Positions 1-12,173 of a DNA stretch of 64,000 nt are shown here, in pieces. This DNA is from Paramecium tetraurelia (taxonomy: Eukaryota > Ciliophora > Oligohymenophorea > Peniculida > Parameciidae). The position numbers were made by a program, and so were the translations under genes. Numbering within the stretch: the first letter of the stretch is position 1; every line of letters starts with the position of its first letter. Location: NCBI RefSeq assembly GCF_000165425.1, contig NW_001799466.1, positions 1 through 64,000 of the forward strand, written 5' to 3'. The notes below the pieces were generated by a model. The model had not been told where the DNA came from, searched no databases, and worked only from the letters and a program-made list of their open reading frames with translations.

Positions 1-126
1 ATAATCTTTTGATTTGAATGAGTGTCTATCTATAACATAGTTGTAATTTTCTATAAAATTATATGCCTTTTATTTTTAATTCTTAAAGAAATTTCATCAA
101 GCAAAGGGAAATTTAAATCTATATGA

Positions 127-716
127 AAAAAAGGTGTAGGAATATTTCCTCTCAATATTTTGTAATAAATAATCTTGGCAAGTAAAATGAGCAAGTTGGA
201 CATTGTTTAATATTGCTAGATGGTAAAAAAGGGAAATTTTAATGATTTTTTCATATAAACTAACTCTACAAATTCTATTATCTTAAGTAAACAATCCAAT
301 GCATCTTTGAATAAACTCTAGGGTGAACCACTAAATTATTTCCAATCCTTTGAATATCCTTATTCATAATGATAATTAGAATTCATGCTAAACAATTTGG
401 AAATGAGTGCATTCATAAATTTGTACTCACTATATATTTATTATGAGACTATGAATAAGCTTAATTAGTCTACTGTTTCTAATACAGTTTTTTTATTCAT
501 TTTATGGATTTTCTTAATAAAATAACACTTTCAGTATATTTGTTGTTTAATTATTAAGAAATGCAATAGTTAGAATTATAGCTAAGGAAGAGTATTGTTT
601 AAGATATTTTAGTGTATAGCGTTTAAAAAGATATTGAATTTAAAGATATACCTAATCCTCTTAATCTTCGATTTTATATATGTCAAACAAAAATACATCC
701 AAATATAATAATATGA
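127..716 (+). CDS. Unresolved coding-like stretch, possibly the 3' part of a gene
   Basis: Read with the ciliate code, one plus frame is open from 127 to an in-frame TGA at 370-372. It then runs on in the same frame, and after a possible 20-nt intron (about 468-487) in another frame to a TGA at 714-716. The translation is rich in N, Q, L and I, with no motif I recognise. A second frame, 18-245, is also open, so neither is secure. ORFs of 80-120 codons arise easily by chance here because only TGA stops translation. It may be the end of a gene that starts before the window, a decayed gene, or non-coding DNA. Confidence 0.25.
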
Positions 717-758
717 TTTTTTTAACATGAACATTAATTAATATTAATTAGTATAAAA

Positions 759-1989
759 ATGTCTTCTCTTGTTCATGAAAGTGTTTATGAAGGAAACTAA
801 CCAATAGAAGCAGAATTAATTTTCATTAATGGGCCTGAATCACAGATTATAGATATGAAATTTTCATCTGTATATTAAATTGTGATTTTAGGATTTAAAT
901 TTCATATTACTTGCCACAGAAGAAGGAATTAAATTGTATAAAATACAAGATGATGAAATTAAAATTAACGAAGAAAATCTTAAAATAGGAAAAATTAACT
1001 CTATTGACTTCTTTGATAATTCAGGAATTGAATTTGTTATTGGTTTAGATTAAAATATTGTTATTTGGGACTTTTATTAACGCTAAGTTATTAAAAAATT
1101 TCCTGTCTTTTAAGCACCATAATAGATTTCATTTTGTAATCCATTTATAATTGCAGGAATGAAATAATAAAATGAAAATGTTATTTTAGTATTAAATGTG
1201 AGAGCTGATTAAGCCTATCGATATTTATATACATAAAACTTAAATGGAGAGCTAATTTATGCAAATAATAATAATCAGTTTAATTGCGTGTTAACTTATT
1301 TAAATTAGCAAGGGAATTCTTTAATCATAGATTTTTTACATTATTAAGCTTTATAAGGAATCAATATCAAAACAATCACAGCAATGTCTGATGAACAAAT
1401 CATTGAATATTAACATTCATCTCTAGCCAAGCAATAAACTACTTCCTAATTTAGATTTTATTCTAGTGTTGGATATATATAAGCTTGTATTGCTATATCA
1501 AGTGATAGTAACTTGCTTGCAGTTTCTCCATTAGTTGACAATTAAAGAATATATATTTTTAGTCTATCACCATAAGAACAACCTAAATTGAAATATCAAT
1601 TATATAGAGGACAAACTAAAAAAATATTGAGTTTATATTTTGGACCAAATGAGATGCTTGCATGCATTAGTTTTCAAAGTAACATTCATAAAACAAAAAA
1701 TGATGCAACTATTCATTTATATTATAAAATGAAAGAAATATTTGACAACGAAAATAAAGATTATAAGAGTTTAACAAGATTATATTTTAGAACTTAATCT
1801 AGTGAAACTACTCATAAAAAAAGAATTAGATTAATGTTGCTTTTGATTACATAAGAAAAATTATAAGTTTTTTCCGGTAATCAATTTAGATTTGAGGAGT
1901 AATTGTAATTGGACTCAAATTTAGTCACAAAAGTGATAGAAAACTATAAGTTATGGCCAAAAATTGATCCAAGATAGAATGATATTTGA
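759..1989 (+). CDS. PROPPIN-like WD40 protein (Atg18/WIPI type)
   Basis: Two exons (759-869, 892-1989) joined by a 22-nt intron, giving 402 residues. The sequence reads as a seven-bladed propeller without strong WD signatures. Near residue 270 it has LYRGQTKKILSLYFGP, which matches the phosphoinositide-binding L/FRRG loop of PROPPINs in position and context, with Tyr for the first Arg. A strand ending in TIHLYY follows, as in that family. Known PROPPINs bind PI3P/PI(3,5)P2 on endosomal and autophagic membranes. With only one of the two arginines kept, lipid binding is uncertain. It could instead be a more general WD40 protein. Confidence 0.5.
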
Positions 1990-2177
1990 CCAATAATTTA
2001 ATAAAACTCTTCACAAAATTATTGTTATTTTTAATTAAAAAAACTGCTCAATTAATTCATCATGTCTGAACTATATATTTTTTTTATCTTGTTGATATAT
2101 AAAATTCTATATTCAATCAAGTTCTAAGCAAAAGATCCTCAGCTCAAAAATAATATAAATATATTTAATACATATTA

Positions 2178-2738
2178 ATGATGATTCTAACTGGTAGAAG
2201 AAAATCAGAAAAAATAATATCAAGATCATTAAGGCCTTCCTTATTTTTAAATGAATTCGATTTATCGTCCATGCTCTAAACATCTTCAGTGAAAACAGAA
2301 GCTAATATTAACCAAGTCTCAAAAACAGAAGCCTAACAAATTCAAAATTCATTAAGTGTAATCCCTGAAAACCCTACATTTTTACTGCTACCATAAATTG
2401 AAGAGAAATTTGTTCTAAAATCCAAGGAAGTTAATTTTTCTAAAGAAAAAAGAGAATCAAAACTTTTAAAAAATGTGGCTTCGGAATAACTATTACAATA
2501 ATCAAAGCTTGATCTTAAGTTACCACTTATATAGCAAAGTCCATAAATTAAGACATTACCTAGACATTCGAGATAAATTACTAGTGAAGATCTTAAAAAA
2601 GTCGAATTTAGACCTTCAATTATGGTTATTGACTTTATAAATAACATTGTGAAAAAAGACAAAATTGATGGAAGTTCCAAACCTTTAACTAAGAAACTTT
2701 AGAGATAGCAGACTAGATTTATTAAATAAAGTTTATGA
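2178..2738 (+). CDS. Hypothetical protein, 186 residues
   Basis: A single uninterrupted ciliate-code ORF starting at a tandem ATG-ATG and ending at TGA 2736-2738. The protein is hydrophilic, rich in K, S, E and Q, with no membrane segment and no domain I recognise. The open frame on the opposite strand is a shadow of it. It lies about 190 bp downstream of the WD40 gene on the same strand. The composition suggests a largely disordered protein, and I assign no function. Confidence 0.5.
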
Positions 2739-3133
2739 TTATATTAACCTTAAAGCCTGAATCTTATTTTTTTATCATAATTTAAACATTTCCATAAATT
2801 TAATTAAGTTTAACACTCAGTATAAAATATCATTTAAAGTCTTGTTTTATAAAATAAGTGCATTTTAGAAAACAATATCCAAAATTTGGATATAGCTTTG
2901 TGTTCTAAATCAATTAATAACAAATATATTGTTATTCTGATTATAATAAGATACATAATCTAAGTAACAATTAAATTTTTGCTTTGATATATATATAGAG
3001 TTGCATTGAATTACAATCTCAGTTCATTGTTATTATTTAATTTAATTCAAAAAAAAATAAGAACAAATTTAAATTATTTTCTGGCCCTTCTAAAAAAATA
3101 TTTTCGATCCTTTTTCTCCCTAAAATCATAATA

Positions 3134-3496
3134 ATGTTAATAAAAAATGTTCTCCTTTCTTTTAAATATTAGTCATCCAAAATTTGTTAGAATTAGAATT
3201 AGATTTTTCCGACCCAGATGCAAATTGCAACATTCCCAAAACATAAAAGTTTGATGTATGCCTCAAAATTACTATATAATTATTAACCACTATCATCTTG
3301 TTAAGAAATTTAAGATTATCTTTTTTTATATGTCTCAACAAGAAGAGGAGCAATTTAATACTTAAAAAATTATATGTTTTTTTTTTAATCTTTATTGTCT
3401 CTGTTTATTCTATTGACAGATATTTATAAGTATTAATTACGCACTTTAGAAGTAACTGTAAGTAAAGAAAAAGATGGTTAAATAAATTATTGTTGA
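3134..3496 (+). CDS. Possible small ORF, 120 residues
   Basis: An open frame from ATG 3134 to TGA 3494-3496 with mixed composition and one hydrophobic stretch near the C-terminus. It ends 12 bp before the 3' end of the convergent channel gene. Other frames are also partly open, so length alone is weak evidence. I recognise no motif. It may be a species-specific small gene or chance. Confidence 0.25.
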
Positions 3497-3508
3497 AGTT
3501 ATAAAATA

Positions 3509-6500
3509 TCAATCATCGTTCATTAGTCGTTGTAAGGTTTTTGATTTTTTCATGCTTGCTTTTATGGATATTTGCTTTTATTAAAACTACAGCTGAATCT
3601 TTTTAATTATTCCGTCATAATTAAATATTGGAAAATAAATTGCCATAATGAATTACTTATCAAGATCAAAATCACAGTATTCAACTGTCCTTTCTTCAGC
3701 CTCTTCCATAATTATGACCATATCTTCATTTTCATTAGAATTTACATATTGAGCTTTGGATGTTCTTGAATTTAGAGTGCCTGCAACGCTTGAAGAATTC
3801 TTCTTTTTCCTAGGACTAGCAGCTAGACTAATTTATTTTTATAAGCTTTTTTGTTTATATAAGCTTACACTAGCCTAACTTGTATAGGATATTTTTTTAT
3901 TAGATGTAATTCCTAGATTTTAATCAATACTTCTCCAACTATCAAGTTTAGAATTTTTTCTTAATTCTTTCGATTCATTTAATTACGATTACACAAATTA
4001 AATTCTTCTTTCAATATTTTAAGAATTTTCCCTTTTTAATTTTCTTAAGATAGGGGTGTTGTCTGTTTATTTCGCATTTGACTAACTATCCTTTTTTTTA
4101 TTTATGCTTAATTTCTAGGATATTTAAGGGGAAGGGATTGATTGATGAGGAACAATTGGAGGCATTTAACCACTATAAGTCAATACATCATTAGAAAAGC
4201 TATCGCTTTATTTTCTAATATTATCTCTATTTGTATTGCTTTTAACAGTAAAAGTATCATTTAGAGCAGTCTACTCTCTTTAAGTATTTTATCTTTATTA
4301 TCCACTGCCATTTTATTAATCATCTACATCTAATGCAAATCCTAATTGTTGTAAATAAGCATCAGTAATATCTAGCTAATGAATAAATTTTTCATTTATT
4401 ATCATCGCCAGTGCACACTCTTAAATATCACTGATTTTTTTTCTGGAAGTATATCTAAATATATTCCTATCTGAAAATAATCGATTTTATTCTTTGGTTT
4501 CTTTAAATTTGTTCATAATTTTTGTTTTATTAACTTTTATAAATACAAATGGACATTTCTCAATTGAATGAGTCCATTCACAAACCTCACAAACATTTCC
4601 AAAAGTTTTATAATTTTCATTAAATATCAGATTGTCTTGTAGCATCTTGATTTTTTCAAGATCTTCTTAATGATCTCCCAAAATGTGTTGAAGATCTGTG
4701 TATTCAATATACACTACTTAAGAGAATTTAGAGGCTTTTAAATATGTGATGTAAGTTGTTTATGAAGCAAATTCTCGTTCTCCAATAACTCCTTTTTTCC
4801 AACTTTTTAAGACAATATCATTGGCCATCAATTCTAACTTGCCTTTAACTAAGAAAATTAATTTGGATGCTTGTTCATTTTATTTCCAAATGATCTCTTC
4901 AGGTGCAAATTTTTATTCATGTGCCACCAAACATAATTTTTATAAACAAGACTCGCACAAATTCTAAAGCACTTTAGATTATTTTAGTATGGAACAATAT
5001 AAATCAAATGTTACTTTCTGTTTTAATTCAACTGTCAATTTTTACATCAATTCTTCTGCTTCAATCTAGGACTTTTCTTCTAATTATAAATAATGCTCAA
5101 AATATTTCCTCACTTGCAATTATAATTGTTTGTTTAGTTTTCGACTCTTCACATAATTAGTAACCAATGACATCTTTTCTTTAAACACTTAATTTTTCTC
5201 TTGCAGTTATTTAATTATCTCTCCAACAGTTGACACACTGTATCCTAATACACCACAAACCAATAAGGCCAAAAATATAGTATATATTTTTTCAGGGATT
5301 GTTTGAGGGGTTATATCTCCATATCCTATTGTTAATGTTGTAATTGCAGAATAATAAAATGAATAAATATATTTAATTCTCCAATCGGAATCATCAATTT
5401 GATAATGAGCAATCCATGAATGCAGTCCATATTCTAATTAAGTTTCTCCTAAAAATGCCCACATACAGGCACAGAAATGGCAGGTTATTAAAATGAAATA
5501 TATCAATTTAATTAATGAGATTACTGCCTTAACTTGTTGATTTGGATTGATAATCTCTTCTATATTGCCTGCTATTTTTGGTAATCTAAAGATTCTCAAT
5601 AGTAGAGCATATTTAAAAAATGAAAAATTCAAAGATGAAAGTAAGATTGGGATTACTATTATGATATCAAGAATTAATGTTCCTCCCTTAAGGTAATTCT
5701 TAAAGATTTCTATTTGATTTCTATGTATAATTCCTTTTGCATAATAAGCTGTTTGTAATGTAACAAAAATATCCACTACGAACAACCACGAAGGAAGTGT
5801 GTTTAAACATAATTAAGTCATTTAATCCATATCAACTGAGAAGCTCAATTCTAATGGTATGTAGACAATATTAATAACGATTGCTAATAGTACTATGATA
5901 TCCCAAGTTAATTTAATAATTGAGTCAGGCTCAATGATAGGCAAATATTGTATTTTATTCAACATTTTATCGATGCATTATATAGTTTTAACCGTTTTTT
6001 TATGATATTAATTATCTCTCTGTCTAAGCAACTCATCAGTATCCGATCCCAAGTCCCGAATGAGATCCAGAATCCTTCTTGTTAATAGTTTAAATTTTAT
6101 TTTATTTGCACTTGTTTTCAATTATCTTGCGAATTTTGATATATAATATATAATATTTAAAGATTTGTTTCTCCATACATTGTTTAATTTCCCAAATTTA
6201 TTAGATGCTTGTTTAATTATATTTGATTTCTACGCACCAACTTAACTATTTGAATTTCTATCATATTATTGAATTTACTTGTGTGCATGAAAGGATCCTT
6301 ATGATAAAAATGATTATTCAATTAGTTCATCTTCCACGTTCTTATCTCCTTACAATGAATTTCTGTCTTGATTATCTCCATATAGAGATTTATTTTTTAG
6401 GATTCCTTTCAAAGGGCCTGAAGTCTAATAAAATTATCTCTTTCTTGATTGTACAATAAATAATTACTTAAGTTGAAGTGGGAGAGTGAGAATTAGAAAC

Positions 6501-6512
6501 AGGGTTTAGCAT
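3509..6512 (-). CDS. Cyclic-nucleotide-gated/EAG-type potassium channel
   Basis: About 990 residues, read 6512 to 3509, with one intron near the 5' end (28 or 43 nt; both keep frame). A hydrophilic N-terminus of about 180 residues precedes six membrane segments. S4 carries spaced basic residues (LLRIFRLPK) and the pore has TIGYGDITP, so it should be K+ selective. After S6 come a C-linker and a cyclic-nucleotide-binding-like beta roll with VIGERE at the phosphate-binding position. The usual Arg after the GE motif, in a context like RRTA, is not seen, so ligand binding is doubtful. The C-terminus is long, hydrophilic and rich in Ser and Gln. Paramecium has many K+ channels in its ciliary and cell membranes, and such a channel probably sets membrane potential. 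Confidence 0.85.
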
Positions 6513-6546
6513 TATTAATTTATAATTAGATAAATTAATCCAATTA

Positions 6547-7127
6547 TCAAATTTCATCATTTGATAAACTAACCAACTTCATAGAGTTTATTATAATTAC
6601 AATATTAGAAATTACATATCCAATTCCAGATAAAACATTGAAATAATAAAACAACTCCGAATTTTGATTTTTATAATTTAAAAGACCAATTGTTGAGACT
6701 TATACCTTTGATTAGAATGAAATACCATTCCTACACCTGAAAATTAATTTAATTATTTTAATTCTGCTTTAAAAACAATTATTTGCCTTATTTATACATA
6801 ATAATAAATTTTAGAAAAAGTGTAATAATATCGTTCTTCCTTGTTTTTACTTTTGCAATAATTCTGTAAAAATTTCATCGAAACATTAATCTCTATTCAT
6901 AAATTGCTGTTTAATATTTTGTCTTTGAATCAAAAAGAGTTAAACTAAAAATTTGATTTATACTGAAATCGATATATATAAATACTTATATCATTGAAAA
7001 TAATTACAAAATTTCTAATCTATCCTACCAAAATAAAGAAGGAAATTCGATATTGATAACACTATAAAGGAATAAAATGTGAAAACAACAGAATCTTTAT
7101 TCCTCTAAAATTTCCCAGTAAACCCAT
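6547..7127 (-). CDS. Possible multi-span membrane protein, 185 residues
   Basis: Two minus-strand exons joined by a plausible 23-nt intron (GTATTT...TTTCAG) give an open frame ending in TGA at 6547-6549, 34 bp upstream of the channel start. There are three or four hydrophobic stretches, around residues 12-60 and 135-165, and a polar middle. The frame is open further upstream than the ATG at 7127, so the start is uncertain. No family is recognised. It could be chance in AT-rich DNA, or an exon group belonging to the DHHC-like gene upstream. Confidence 0.35.
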
Positions 7128-7372
7128 TAAGAAAGTGATTATATAAATTATAGTAACAAAATCAAAATTATTAAAATTTAGATGCGATGCAATTGAGCTA
7201 TTTTTTTATTCTTAATACTATTCATTAAGTTAATAAATTGTGGATAAAATTAATCATGAAGAATTTCCTTACACAAATGCCCATTTGTAAGGTTACTTTT
7301 AAAAAGTAGAATATGAAAAAGCTATTTTATAGTTACTTCTTAAAATCCTTAATTAAAAAGGCATTCCCAATT

Positions 7373-8176
7373 TCATCTTAGACATACTTCCATGTAAACT
7401 TAACTTATGTTCATAAATCTGTTTTCAGCCTAGGGTTTAATTTTGTCACCAATCAAAATATATTTAATAAGAGAAAGTAAATAAGTAAGGGTAGCAAAAA
7501 ATGAGAAATGGACACAGTTTTCACTCCGTATATAATATTATCCATTTACAAAGGTAATATGATTTAGGTATATCGTAGCTAGTATAGCTTGTATGCTATG
7601 GAATATAAGGGTGATTAAATATATCAATTTGTTTTTCTCACCAATACATTTGCCAAGTATAAAATTGTGATGATCGTATGCTAAAATGCAAGCCCCACAT
7701 TTTACACAGTGACGAGATCTTAAGATTTGATCAATCAAACACGAAATGCAATATAGCTATTCTAAATATACAACAGATTATGGTTATGGTTTAGACTATT
7801 TTTCTTGTAATTATGAATTATCCTATTAAATGAGGGAAGGGATTTCAATTTATTTTTCTTCCTTTATTGATTCATCTTCTTTGATTGAATTAAGATGCTT
7901 TCTTTTATAAATTACAAGAGATGATTGCAAAATTTTAGCAGCTGTCTTATTGGTTTTATCAGTAAAATGAAATTATTTATCTCCTTGAGGAGTAAAAACT
8001 TAAACTTTTTATTCGCTATTGATTTAAGTCGAACAAAGAATACCAGGTCCTTTGAAAAGCAAAAAGAAAAAGCTGAGTGTACTCAAAATCGAAAATATTC
8101 TTGAAATAATAATAGCATAAATACTTACAAAGATAATGTTACTCGGCATGAAATACATATCATCATCTAAAAGCAT
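7373..8176 (-). CDS. DHHC-family membrane protein with catalytic Cys replaced (DHHN)
   Basis: 267 residues in one exon. A membrane segment lies near residues 12-42, a polar loop of about 100 residues follows, then a cysteine-rich domain at about 143-183, then two more hydrophobic segments (185-208, 223-243). The Cys/His framework of palmitoyltransferases is complete: CxxC, RSRHCVKCGAC, DHH, then GKCIGEKN. However, the acyl-accepting Cys is Asn (DHHN, residues 168-171), followed by FILG rather than PWVG. In the family that Cys carries the palmitoyl intermediate, so this protein is predicted to be inactive as an S-acyltransferase. It may be a regulatory partner or zinc-bound scaffold. The C-terminus is short, and an extra 3' exon cannot be excluded. 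Confidence 0.75.
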
Positions 8177-8368
8177 ATATATAATATTATTCTTATTATA
8201 GTCAACATATAATTAATATTATTTAATTAGTAATCTATAAAATGAAACTAAAGTAAAGAGAATCCATACTCAATTCATAGGTCAGAGGCTTAATAATAGA
8301 ATGGTCTTAAATTAGATAACCTTAGTTACTGCATATTTATATAATAATCAAATATTAAAATAAATAAA

Positions 8369-9661
8369 ATGATTAATCATTTAGAGTAAAATTGTGAATA
8401 CCTCCATCATTTGCAAGATGGGCAATGTTTTCATGATGATCTATTCCCTTTAACTCTTTACAATAGTCTAGGATATCTATTAATAATCATCATATTGGGT
8501 TTATCAACAGTGGGTGGATTGGGAGGAGGAATTGAAAAAATACCAATCTTAATTGTAATGCTGAATTTTTCTCAATCTAAAGCAACACTCTATGTGTATG
8601 TATTGACCTTTGGAACCAATCTAGTTAATTTTCTCATGCTTATATACTAAAAGCATCCCTTAGCAGATAAATAAATAATTGATTATGAACTTTCGCTTAT
8701 ATTATTACCGACTGCTTTATTTGGAAGTGCTTTTGGGAATATATTACATTAGATTTTACCAGACATCTTCCTGATATCTATTCTTATTGTTTTTTTCTCA
8801 ATTTTTGTTCCAAAATTGTACATTAAAGCTAAATAAAATAGAGAATAAGAAATGCAAGTTGATAATAAATAAAAGACAGTCATTAATTAAGAAGTAACAC
8901 ATTTAATTGCTGAATAATATAAATCAGAAGACTAACAGATAATTCCTTTATATAAATTTTTGCTATTGTTAATAATATTTATGATAGTTTAATGTGTTTT
9001 AATGATTAGAGGAGGAAAGAAATAGCAATCTTTTATAGGAATATAATATTGTTCAGATGGTAAATTAATAAATAATAACTAGGCAGTCTATTGGATTACT
9101 ACTGGAATGATTATTGTAGTATTATTGTTGATTTCTTATGGAATCAAGTATCATTTAGGTAGAGAAACAAAAACAAAAATAGAAATAGGATATTTCAATG
9201 AAAAAGTGGATTTTAATTTTATTGAATCAAAATTCTTCATGATTGTTTGGATCTCTGGGTTTTTAGGAGGAATTATGGGAGGAATGACAGGAGTAGGAGC
9301 TGGAGCCATTATTGTTTCAATTCTGATCCTTTAAAACGTCAATTCTAGAGTAGCATCAGCAACAGGAGGATTTCAAAAGTTGTTTATTTCCTTGTTTACG
9401 ACAATCCTCTCATATTAATAAGGAGATTTGAATAAAAATGAAATTCTATTTTTTTTTATTCTTGGATTGCTTAGTGGATTACTGATTGCAGGACCAATGT
9501 ATTACTATTTAGAATTAAACCCAAAACAAAATTATTTAGTAATCTACTTGGTGTGTATATTCTTGGTTATAAGTGCTATTTCAGGTGCCATTTATATATT
9601 TAAAGAAATTGTTATAATGGATAGATGGAATAAAATGATTTAAACTCATACATTTTGTTGA
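8369..9661 (+). CDS. TauE/SafE family (TSUP) anion exporter
   Basis: 430 residues in one exon, starting at ATG 8369 and ending TGA 9659. The TSUP family exports sulfite, sulfonates or related organic anions. The two halves of the protein each begin with the family's glycine-rich turn: STVGGLGGGIEKIP near residue 45 and GGIMGGMTGVGAGA near residue 295. Together they provide about ten membrane helices around a central cytosolic loop of about 60 residues. A short N-terminal extracytosolic segment has Cys and His residues. The 5'-nucleotidase gene begins only 33 bp downstream on the same strand. The substrate cannot be told from sequence. Confidence 0.85.
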
Positions 9662-9694
9662 GTATAATTTTTATTATTAATTTTAATAAAAAAT

Positions 9695-11411
9695 ATGTAA
9701 TAATCTAGTTTTTATATTCTTCATTTTAATGATGTCTACGACATTGAAGAGTAATTACATGAACCAAAAGGAGGAGCAGCCAGATTTTTATATGTTATGA
9801 ATTAACTTAAATAAAATTTGCCAAACTCCTTAACCTTATTTTCTGGAGATGTCTTTAGTCCATCCAGTTTGACTCATATTTATCATGGTACTATAAATTC
9901 AACTCAAATAGGTTCCCATATAATATACCCACTCTAACAATTTAACATTGATGTAGCTTGTCTTGGCAACCATGACTTTGATTTTCCATTGGATCAATTA
10001 GAAGATTTACTCGAACAATCAAACACACCATGGATATTGAGTAATGTTTATGATAAAATAACTCAAAAGCCCCTAGCAAATGTACTTCCATATAAAATAT
10101 AATCAATTGGAAATTTTAATATTGGATTCATCGGATTAGCTGAAGAAGAATGGTTAGGTTTGATAACTGACATTCCTGCAGCTCAAATAGAATATAGAAA
10201 CTTTATTGATGCTGCTAATGAGCTTTGCAAATATCTTAGGAATGATCTTCAATGCAATTTCATTATTGCCTTAACACATATGAGAATTCCTAATGATTAA
10301 ATTTTAATTAATGCTCTAGACGAGGGATTAATAGATTTAGTTTTGGGAGGACATGATCACCTATGGCATCATGAGTAAATAAAACAGACATTTTATTGTA
10401 AAAGTGGAACCAACTTCAGGAATTTAGGATTAATTAAAGTTTCTCCAAAAAATAATGATGATTTATTTCAGCCACAAACATTAAATTTATAATTTGAAGT
10501 TCCCCAGCCTATACAATATTAATTAAAAGAATATAACATTAGTTATTATCCAATTAATATTTATGGTAAAATTCCAGTTGACCCAATTATGGATGAATTT
10601 GTACAATAAAAAATTAAAGTTTACAATGAAAGTATTTTTATAAATGAAAATTAGAAACTTAAAAAATAATTGGATTTATAGAAAATGATCTTGAAGCAAG
10701 ATTTGTTATAGTAAGAAGTGAAGAGACAACAACAGCTAATTTATTTTCAGACATAATTAGATTAGAATTTTAGACTGACATAGGTTTTATATTAATATAT
10801 TTATATTCTAGCTTTGATAAATTGTGGTACTATTAGAGCAGATGAGTATTTTTAATCTGGCCCTATCACATATCAGACTCTAGACAAACTATTTGCCATT
10901 CCAGATAATCTTGTAAGCTTTAAAATCTCAGGAGAAAAACTATTACATTTACTAGAGATTAGGTATCAAAATTTATTATTATTTTAGCGTATCTAAACTT
11001 CCTTCAACTGATGGAAGATTTTTAGGAGTTTCAGGAATGAAATTTGAATACTCACTTTAAAAAAATCCAATGAATAGGATTTCTGCTGTAACAATTAATA
11101 ATGAACCCTTGGATTTATAAAAAATATATACCTGTGCCACAAAATAATTTATAGCTGAAGGAGGTGATGGATATCCAATGTAAACTGAATTCTTACTTGA
11201 TAAAACATTAGGAATTTAAATAAAATCTGTCTTTGTTTAGTTTTTTGAAGGAATCAGGAAATTAAAAATAAAGTTTAATACTCTGGAAGATTTAGAATAA
11301 ACTAAATATAAAAGATATATGTCAATAATATCAGGACTAAAAGAATATTAAGGTGATATATATATAACAGTGAATCCATAAATTGAAGGTAGAATTAAAG
11401 TATTTAATTGA
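9695..11411 (+). CDS. 5'-nucleotidase / 2',3'-cyclic phosphodiesterase family
   Basis: Four exons; three introns of 23, 28 and 25 nt give 546 residues. The N-terminal calcineurin-like metallophosphatase domain shows all metal-binding blocks in order: LHFNDVYDIEE, SGDVFSPS, CLGNHDFD, ALTHMR and GGHDHLWH. The C-terminal 5'-nucleotidase domain follows, with ALINCGTIRADEYF and GDGYPM. There is no signal peptide (the first block starts at residue 8) and no evident GPI signal, so it is probably intracellular, unlike animal ecto-5'-nucleotidase. It likely hydrolyses nucleoside monophosphates or related phosphoesters with a two-metal centre. Splicing is well supported because each junction restores family sequence. 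Confidence 0.9.
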
Positions 11412-11533
11412 TAGAAGTGTATATTATGATTAATTGTAAATACTTTTAATTTTTCTAAATTTAACAGAGTATATTTATGCATTAAAACTACATTTCATAA
11501 TTTATTTAAAATATAATTTATAAACACATAAAT

Positions 11534-12002
11534 TCATTTCTTCTTCTTTTATTTCACTTAGGATGATGATTTTTCATCATTATTTATAATTGTATTGGGA
11601 GCTATACTATTCTATAATTCTAAAACTTGTTTCATGAATTCAGAATTTTTATCTTTCACTAATGACCTTAAATCTTTATTTTGTTAGGCTTGCTTACAAA
11701 TTTCTATTTTTAATTGTGATTATAAAATACATTAAAAATGGCTATGCTCTGAAGTTATATCTTTTGAAATTTTGGTTATAAGACTTGAAAAAGAGCTATT
11801 GCCAAAAGAGTCTATGTATTTATCTAAAGCATCAGAAGTTTAAGGATCTAAATATTTATTCCTTAATTATATACACTTTTACTAGTTGTTGCATTTTTTT
11901 CATTTTCTCATCACTTTCTTTATTTTCCTAAGTTTATTTATTTTGCTTTGCTTATTTTGTTTGTCTTGCAAATTGATATCCTCTAGTAATCAATTTTAGC
12001 AT
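11534..12002 (-). CDS. Small Lys/Gln-rich protein, exon structure unresolved
   Basis: The start MLKLITRGYQFARQ is Arg/Lys-rich and could be a mitochondrial targeting peptide. A charged Gln/Lys segment and a helical C-terminal half ending in KQKKKK follow. The 5' and 3' parts are in different frames. The junction lies near 11870-11920 but no normal GT...AG intron of the required length is visible. Either an unusual intron or an indel is present, possibly in the A7 run near 11895. The gene starts about 170 bp beyond the end of the upstream GTPase gene. No family is recognised. Confidence 0.45.
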
Positions 12003-12173
12003 TTTTATTTAATAAAATTAATAAAAATAGAGACATAAATATAAAAATTATTTCAAATGTAGATAAATAAATATTTGTTTCGAGGTTGTAAATAGATGAA
12101 GAACTATTTGAAGCTGAAGAATTAATATTATGAAAGAATACTTAATGAAAATATTGTAAGTCTCTTATATTAT

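Noticed and set aside
2342-2680. 112-residue minus-strand ORF
   Set aside because: It is antisense to the 186-residue plus-strand ORF, which has the better start and composition; I cannot fully exclude it.
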